Origin: Faecalicatena sp. Marseille-Q4148
GTDB taxonomy: Bacteria > Bacillota > Clostridia > Lachnospirales > Lachnospiraceae
DNA: 64,000 nucleotides
NCBI GenBank assembly: GCA_018228665.1
Contig: CP073692.1
Span: forward strand, 1,178,001 to 1,242,000
Direction: 5' to 3'
Numbering within the stretch: position 1 is the first letter of the stretch; each line of letters opens with the position of its first letter. The notes beneath the pieces were generated by a model that ran no database searches, was not told where the DNA came from, and saw only the letters and a list, made by a program, of their open reading frames with translations. A program made the translations under genes and the position numbers. Shown here piece after piece: positions 60,868-64,000 of this stretch.

Positions 60868-62088
60868 TTATTTCGTATCATCAATTTTCCGCAAACTGGG
60901 TAGCAAAAATGCAGTGAGGGCAACTATTATGATACCTACTCCACAAATCACAAACCATTTCTCAACTCCAAACTTCTCGGCCAAAGGTCCGGAAATGAGA
61001 AGACCCAACGGCATAGCAAAAGATGCGGCACTTGTTAGCAACGAAAAAACTCTCCCCAAATATTCAGGCTTGATAGTTTCTTGAAAAATTGCATTTTGTA
61101 CACCGTAAAACGGAGCAGCAATTCCCATAGCCGTACAACATACGATAAATATGAGAAATGCACCTGACGGTAAGAGGCCAGAGACGGTAATGCTAATGCC
61201 CATAAGAAGGACGGAAAAGCAGATGGTGTGCGTGCGCCTCTTGAAGCCGCCCCAAATGCTCAAGATGATACCGCCCAACAGCATACCAACAGCAAAAGCA
61301 ATTTCTGCGGCAGAAGCATGGGCTGGTGTTCCTCCAAAATAGGACATACTGATAAGTGGATAAAGTGAACTAATCGGCATATAGAAAAACATATAAATTA
61401 CGCCAATCCACAACAAGGCAAAAAGCCCTCTGTTTCGCTTTAACACCATGTAGCCTTCTTTTATATCCTGCATAAACTGCTGACTTTTCTGTTCTGTGCA
61501 TACATCGGGAGTTGGGATGGCAGAGATCGCGACCGTCACGCAAGCCAGGATTGCCCCCACAATATCCAACATAATAATTGCGTTAAGCGGCCAGACGGCA
61601 TATAAAAATGCGGCGGCGGCTGGACTGATGATAGAGCTTACCGCTTGTATTGTCTGTGCGTAACCAGCACATTTTGTCAGCTCATCTTTCGGTACAATCA
61701 TAGGCGTTGTCGCACTAAATGCAGGAGAATGGAATGCGGTTCCCGTACTGCGAATAAACAGCACGACCATAATTGCCCATACAGGCAATTCCGTGTATAG
61801 TGCGGCCAAAGCCAAAAGTCCACCTGCGGCGGCAATCATCAAATCCGCTCCAATCATTACACCTTTACGGCTGTGACGGTCAACGAAAACCCCCGCAAAC
61901 GGCCCTAAACAGGCCTGTGGTAAAAAGCCGATTAAAGTTGCAATCGTCAATATAATTGCGGAATTCGTTTTCGCAACCAAATAAAAGATAATAGCCATTT
62001 GCAGGATGCCGCTACTGATAAAAGATACACCCTGTCCAATGAGAAGTGTAAAATAATTTCTCTTCCATGAATTGTTGTTTTGAGTCAT
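60868..62088 (-). CDS. Mef-like macrolide efflux MFS transporter
   Basis: The 406-residue, 12-segment MFS protein starts at the ATG at 62088 after AAGGAGG. It resembles Mef(A)/Mef(E) strongly throughout from memory: NYFTLLIGQGVSFISSGILQ, MAIIFYLVAKT, GPFAGVFVDRHSRKGVMIGA, PVWAIMVVLFIRSTGTAFHS and IKPEYLGRVFSLL. Mef pumps export 14- and 15-membered macrolides using the proton gradient; specificity here is inferred. It is cargo of the ICE and is preceded by a 265-base leader with attenuator. The frame is open for 61 codons before the ATG, through the terminator, but that extension is leader. Confidence 0.85.
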   Translation of the reverse strand: MTQNNNSWKRNYFTLLIGQGVSFISSGILQMAIIFYLVAKTNSAIILTIATLIGFLPQACLGPFAGVFVDRHSRKGVMIGADLMIAAAGGLLALAALYTELPVWAIMVVLFIRSTGTAFHSPAFSATTPMIVPKDELTKCAGYAQTIQAVSSIISPAAAAFLYAVWPLNAIIMLDIVGAILACVTVAISAIPTPDVCTEQKSQQFMQDIKEGYMVLKRNRGLFALLWIGVIYMFFYMPISSLYPLISMSYFGGTPAHASAAEIAFAVGMLLGGIILSIWGGFKRRTHTICFSVLLMGISITVSGLLPSGAFLIFIVCCTAMGIAAPFYGVQNAIFQETIKPEYLGRVFSLLTSAASFAMPLGLLISGPLAEKFGVEKWFVICGVGIIIVALTAFLLPSLRKIDDTK

Positions 62089-62130
62089 AATATAAACCTC
62101 CTTTTTTATTGCATTGTTCCTTTGTTTTTT

Positions 62131-62174
62131 GCAATAAAAAACAGGCGCTGCCCCACAAAGAGGGCAAACGCCTG
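62131..62174 (-). terminator. Attenuator terminator in the efflux gene leader
   Basis: CAGGCGCTGCCCC (62142-62154) pairs with GGGCAAACGCCTG (62162-62174) with a small internal mismatch; on the minus strand T6 follows, 43 bases before the mef start. Transcription would stop here unless the leader refolds. Confidence 0.8.
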
Positions 62175-62197
62175 CATAAGAATAAAGCACAAAAGCT

Positions 62198-62226
62198 ACA
62201 CGATACAGTTCAAAGACCGTTCGTGT
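62198..62226 (-). promoter_or_regulatory. Leader hairpin upstream of the attenuator
   Basis: ACACGA (62198-62203) pairs with TCGTGT (62221-62226); inner bases can extend the stem. It could be the alternative fold that competes with the terminator. Confidence 0.45.
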
Positions 62227-62305
62227 CAGACTTACGTGTTTATTATGTATACGCACACAAAAAAAGCCCACTGAGTGGAAAAATACCTCTACTTTTTATT
62301 GCATA

Positions 62306-62326
62306 TTAGCGTACACAAATTAACAC
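62306..62326 (-). CDS. Six-residue leader peptide MLICVR
   Basis: A GTG at 62326 lies exactly seven bases after a perfect AAGGAGG (62334-62340) and encodes MLICVR then TAA. An in-frame ATG at 62344 would give MEGGLRVLICVR but has no ribosome binding site. Short leader peptides ending in basic residues are known to stall ribosomes on macrolides and relieve attenuation of mef and erm genes, which matches the gene downstream. Confidence 0.6.
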   Translation of the reverse strand: MLICVR

Positions 62327-62359
62327 ACGTAAGCCTCCTTCCATTTTCAAACTTTCGAT

Positions 62360-62388
62360 ACTATACCATGTATCAGATGGATTGTCAA
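62360..62388 (-). promoter_or_regulatory. Strong promoter of the efflux gene leader
   Basis: Minus-strand TTGACA (62383-62388), 17-base spacer ending TGG, TATAGT (62360-62365). It places the start about 265 bases before the mef ATG. Confidence 0.8.
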
Positions 62389-62436
62389 TAGTCTTCTGAA
62401 ATTATTTTGAGATGTAAAACAAAATTGGCAAGCAAT

Positions 62437-62569
62437 GCAATCTTCCGTAAGATTGCGTATTTAGCAGAAATCCCGTACCCGGAATTTCTGCTAAATGCTT
62501 GTTGGTGACATGTCCCCAAACCCCTGAGATCATCACCTGCGGTGATGGCTGCGCGTTCCGTTGGAACGC
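62437..62569. repeat. Cluster of four hairpins between relaxase and efflux gene
   Basis: GCAATCTT-CCGT-AAGATTGC (62437-62456), ATTTAGCAGAAAT with ATTTCTGCTAAAT (62459-62496, 13-base perfect arms), CATCACC-TGC-GGTGATG (62531-62547) and GCGTTCC-GTT-GGAACGC (62553-62569). The second is the best terminator candidate for the relaxase transcript; the others lack T tracts. A role in DNA processing or as a cargo insertion border is possible. Confidence 0.65.
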
Positions 62570-62594
62570 TGAAAAAACAAAAGCAGGAAGAAAC

Positions 62595-64000
62595 CTATTG
62601 CCGTGACTTCTGCGATTCCCTCTGCGGTTCCCGCCCGGTGGGAATATCCAGCAAATGCTCCACATTCGCCCGGACATTATAAAGCTCTTTCATATCAGCC
62701 CTGGCCTGCTTATAAGCAGAGTAGGCTTTCCGTTTCTGTTCCAGAAGCCCGGCATATTCCTCTCGCAGAGCTTTGACGGAGGGCAGCTTTGTGATTCCCA
62801 CCTCGTCAAAATATTTCTTCGCTGTTTGGTGCAGAAGGATTTCCGCCTCATGTGCCGCACGGAATTTTTTGCTGTACCCAGCTTTTCGGTATTCCACATA
62901 GACCGCTCGCGTCTTGGCGTAGTTTACGATCTGTTTCTGCAGCTCCCCGTTGGCGGCCATCTGCGATTCCAGTTCCTTGATCTGTACTGACAACGCATTA
63001 AAGCTGGCGGTGACGGCATCTGATTTTTCCTGCAAATCCTCATAACTCATATCGCCATGCTCTTTGAGATAAATTACCGCCTGGGAGAGCTGTTTTAAGT
63101 TAAACACCTTCGCCCAGCGTTCATACCCCGGACCTTTGCCGGAACGGATTGCCGCCTCAATATCCACTAGCAGCCCGACTTTGGAAACCGGCTTTTGGGG
63201 AGAGGTACGGCGCGGCTTTACTATCCGGGCGCCTGTGATCCGTTCTTTGATAGCCTGCTCGGTATAGTCGCCTTTCAGCGTGTCACACCGGGTATATCTA
63301 TCTTCCGGCGACAAGCGAAAACGAAGGTACTTTCGCTCCCGGTTGACTTCAATCCCGGCCGCCTCCAGCTTCTTCAACAGTTCTTCAAAGTCCTTCGGCT
63401 TTTCTTCCAGGGCCGCGTCAATGGCACAGCGGATCTGTTCCTGGTGGGAGGGCTGTTTTTTATTTCCCAGCCATGTACCATAGTGATCCCGGCTGGGCTT
63501 CGGATCCTCTACAATGGAAAGACCATGCTCTAAGCACAGCTTGTCATTCATGCGCCGGATTGCCCAGGTGGATCCCCAGAAGTTGCGGAACTTTTTCTGA
63601 CAGTCCAGCGTTGTGGAATTTATGATGATGTGGTTATGGACATGGTGCTTGTCTACATGGGTACAGACAACAAAAGCGTGATTGCCTTTTGTCAGTTTCA
63701 GAGCAAGCTCCCGCCCAATCTGGTTCGCTTCTTCCGGCGTGACCTCGCCGGGCTTGAAAGCCTGCCGGAGATGGTAGGCGATCACATCGTCCGCGCCCTG
63801 GTTTCGTCCGGTCAGGTTCGCATACTGCCGCTTGGATAGAAGAAACTCCGCGTCGGCAATCCGGGTATCACACTCATAGCCATAAATAAATTTCCCAAAA
63901 TCGGTTTTCTGTGGATTCTCCACGTAGTCAATGATGTCTGCAATGGCCGTGGAAATATCCCGGCCTTTTCCAATGTGCAGAGGCATCAGCCGTGTGGTCG
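62595..64000 (-). CDS. MobP-type relaxase, N-terminal codons beyond window
   Basis: The visible 468 codons include everything but the first few residues: the frame continues TTRL before MPLH to the window edge, matching relaxases of Tn1549-like elements. The metal-binding motif is HVDKHHVHNHIIINS; conserved DDVIAYHLRQAFKPGE and FRNFWGSTWAIRRMND follow, with a long coiled-coil C-terminal half. The protein nicks oriT and pilots the strand in conjugation. oriT and MobC are expected just outside the window. Confidence 0.9.
   Translation of the reverse strand, partial: TTRLMPLHIGKGRDISTAIADIIDYVENPQKTDFGKFIYGYECDTRIADAEFLLSKRQYANLTGRNQGADDVIAYHLRQAFKPGEVTPEEANQIGRELALKLTKGNHAFVVCTHVDKHHVHNHIIINSTTLDCQKKFRNFWGSTWAIRRMNDKLCLEHGLSIVEDPKPSRDHYGTWLGNKKQPSHQEQIRCAIDAALEEKPKDFEELLKKLEAAGIEVNRERKYLRFRLSPEDRYTRCDTLKGDYTEQAIKERITGARIVKPRRTSPQKPVSKVGLLVDIEAAIRSGKGPGYERWAKVFNLKQLSQAVIYLKEHGDMSYEDLQEKSDAVTASFNALSVQIKELESQMAANGELQKQIVNYAKTRAVYVEYRKAGYSKKFRAAHEAEILLHQTAKKYFDEVGITKLPSVKALREEYAGLLEQKRKAYSAYKQARADMKELYNVRANVEHLLDIPTGREPQRESQKSRQ

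Larger units (their letters stand above)
53413..64000. mobile_element. Integrative conjugative element, left part (right end outside window)
   Basis: From about 53413 to the window end all genes are of ICE type: three serine recombinases, small accessory genes, sigma-like HTH, a resistance-type efflux gene and a relaxase. Base composition is more GC-rich around the recombinases and relaxase than in the chromosome. The left border falls inside the HDLRH box of a tyrosine integrase gene, inferred from where homology to integrases ends. The exact att core cannot be read from one end. Confidence 0.8.

Noticed and set aside
60868..62271. A 467-codon continuous frame for the efflux protein starting at 62271
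   Set aside because: The extra 61 codons run through the attenuator stem and leader; the ATG at 62088 has AAGGAGG and matches the start of Mef proteins.
1..64000. CRISPR arrays, tRNA or rRNA genes
   Set aside because: No regularly spaced repeats, no tRNA cloverleaf with a TTC loop and no rRNA blocks were seen on reading; small or divergent tRNAs could still be missed without a search tool.

Overview
The window reads as the chromosome of a Gram-positive anaerobe of the Clostridia, most likely a gut Lachnospiraceae. Ribosome binding sites are strong AGGAGG types, base composition is AT-rich, and the gene families fit: NSS-type Na+ symporter, minimal SufC-SufB pair, formate-THF ligase under a ZTP riboswitch, pyruvate phosphate dikinase, RsgI-like anti-sigma factor, DUF4956/VTC polyphosphate genes and YesL. 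This taxonomic call is inference from gene content; no rRNA is present.

Layout. 1-11.9 kb: a VWA/LRR pair, an Na+ symporter, a DtxR-type regulator, two tandem G3E metal-chaperone GTPases (one His-rich, one fused to a permease-type C-terminal domain), VanZ, an iron block (ferritin, SufC, SufB/D), a lipoprotein cyclophilin and riboswitch-controlled fhs. 12-14.05 kb: an IS1182-type insertion sequence. 14-20.4 kb: NhaC, an MFS carrier, a PepV-like dipeptidase and an ABC exporter. 20.4-27.4 kb: a tiny Cys-rich iron-associated protein whose frame crosses a UGA, a ZIP transporter, then a sugar-type ABC importer and its double-HTH regulator, bracketed by a roughly 60-bp direct repeat. 27.5-37.4 kb: small housekeeping genes, a HAD-coiled coil-YheO operon, CDF, and a YbaN/heterodimeric ABC exporter operon whose promoter carries two copies of the palindromic operator also found in front of the Cys-rich protein. 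37.4-43.1 kb: MBL, VTC polyphosphate polymerase, DUF4956, sigma and anti-sigma. A second IS with a clear 9-bp target duplication has cut the 3' end off the VTC gene. 43.3-52.3 kb: ppdK, YesL and a three-gene phosphorelay (hybrid kinase, Hpt, REC-HD-GYP-GGDEF).

52.5-64 kb: a tyrosine integrase gene is interrupted inside its HxxR box by an integrative conjugative element that runs off the window end. The element carries three tandem large serine recombinases, a small DUF6870-like gene, a sigma-like HTH protein, a candidate non-coding RNA, a receiver-less winged-helix regulator with a broken start, a Mef-like macrolide efflux gene behind a promoter, short leader peptide and attenuator, and a MobP-type relaxase.

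How it fits together. Several blocks concern metal and iron handling (DtxR, G3E, ferritin, Suf, Cys-rich protein, ZIP, CDF, YbaN/ABC), and at least two appear to share one metal-responsive operator. The strongest candidates for undescribed biology are the UGA-containing Cys-rich protein, the operator-linked ABC/YbaN operon, the GTPase-DUF1980 fusion, the repeated start-codon hairpin, and the ICE leader and ncRNA regions.
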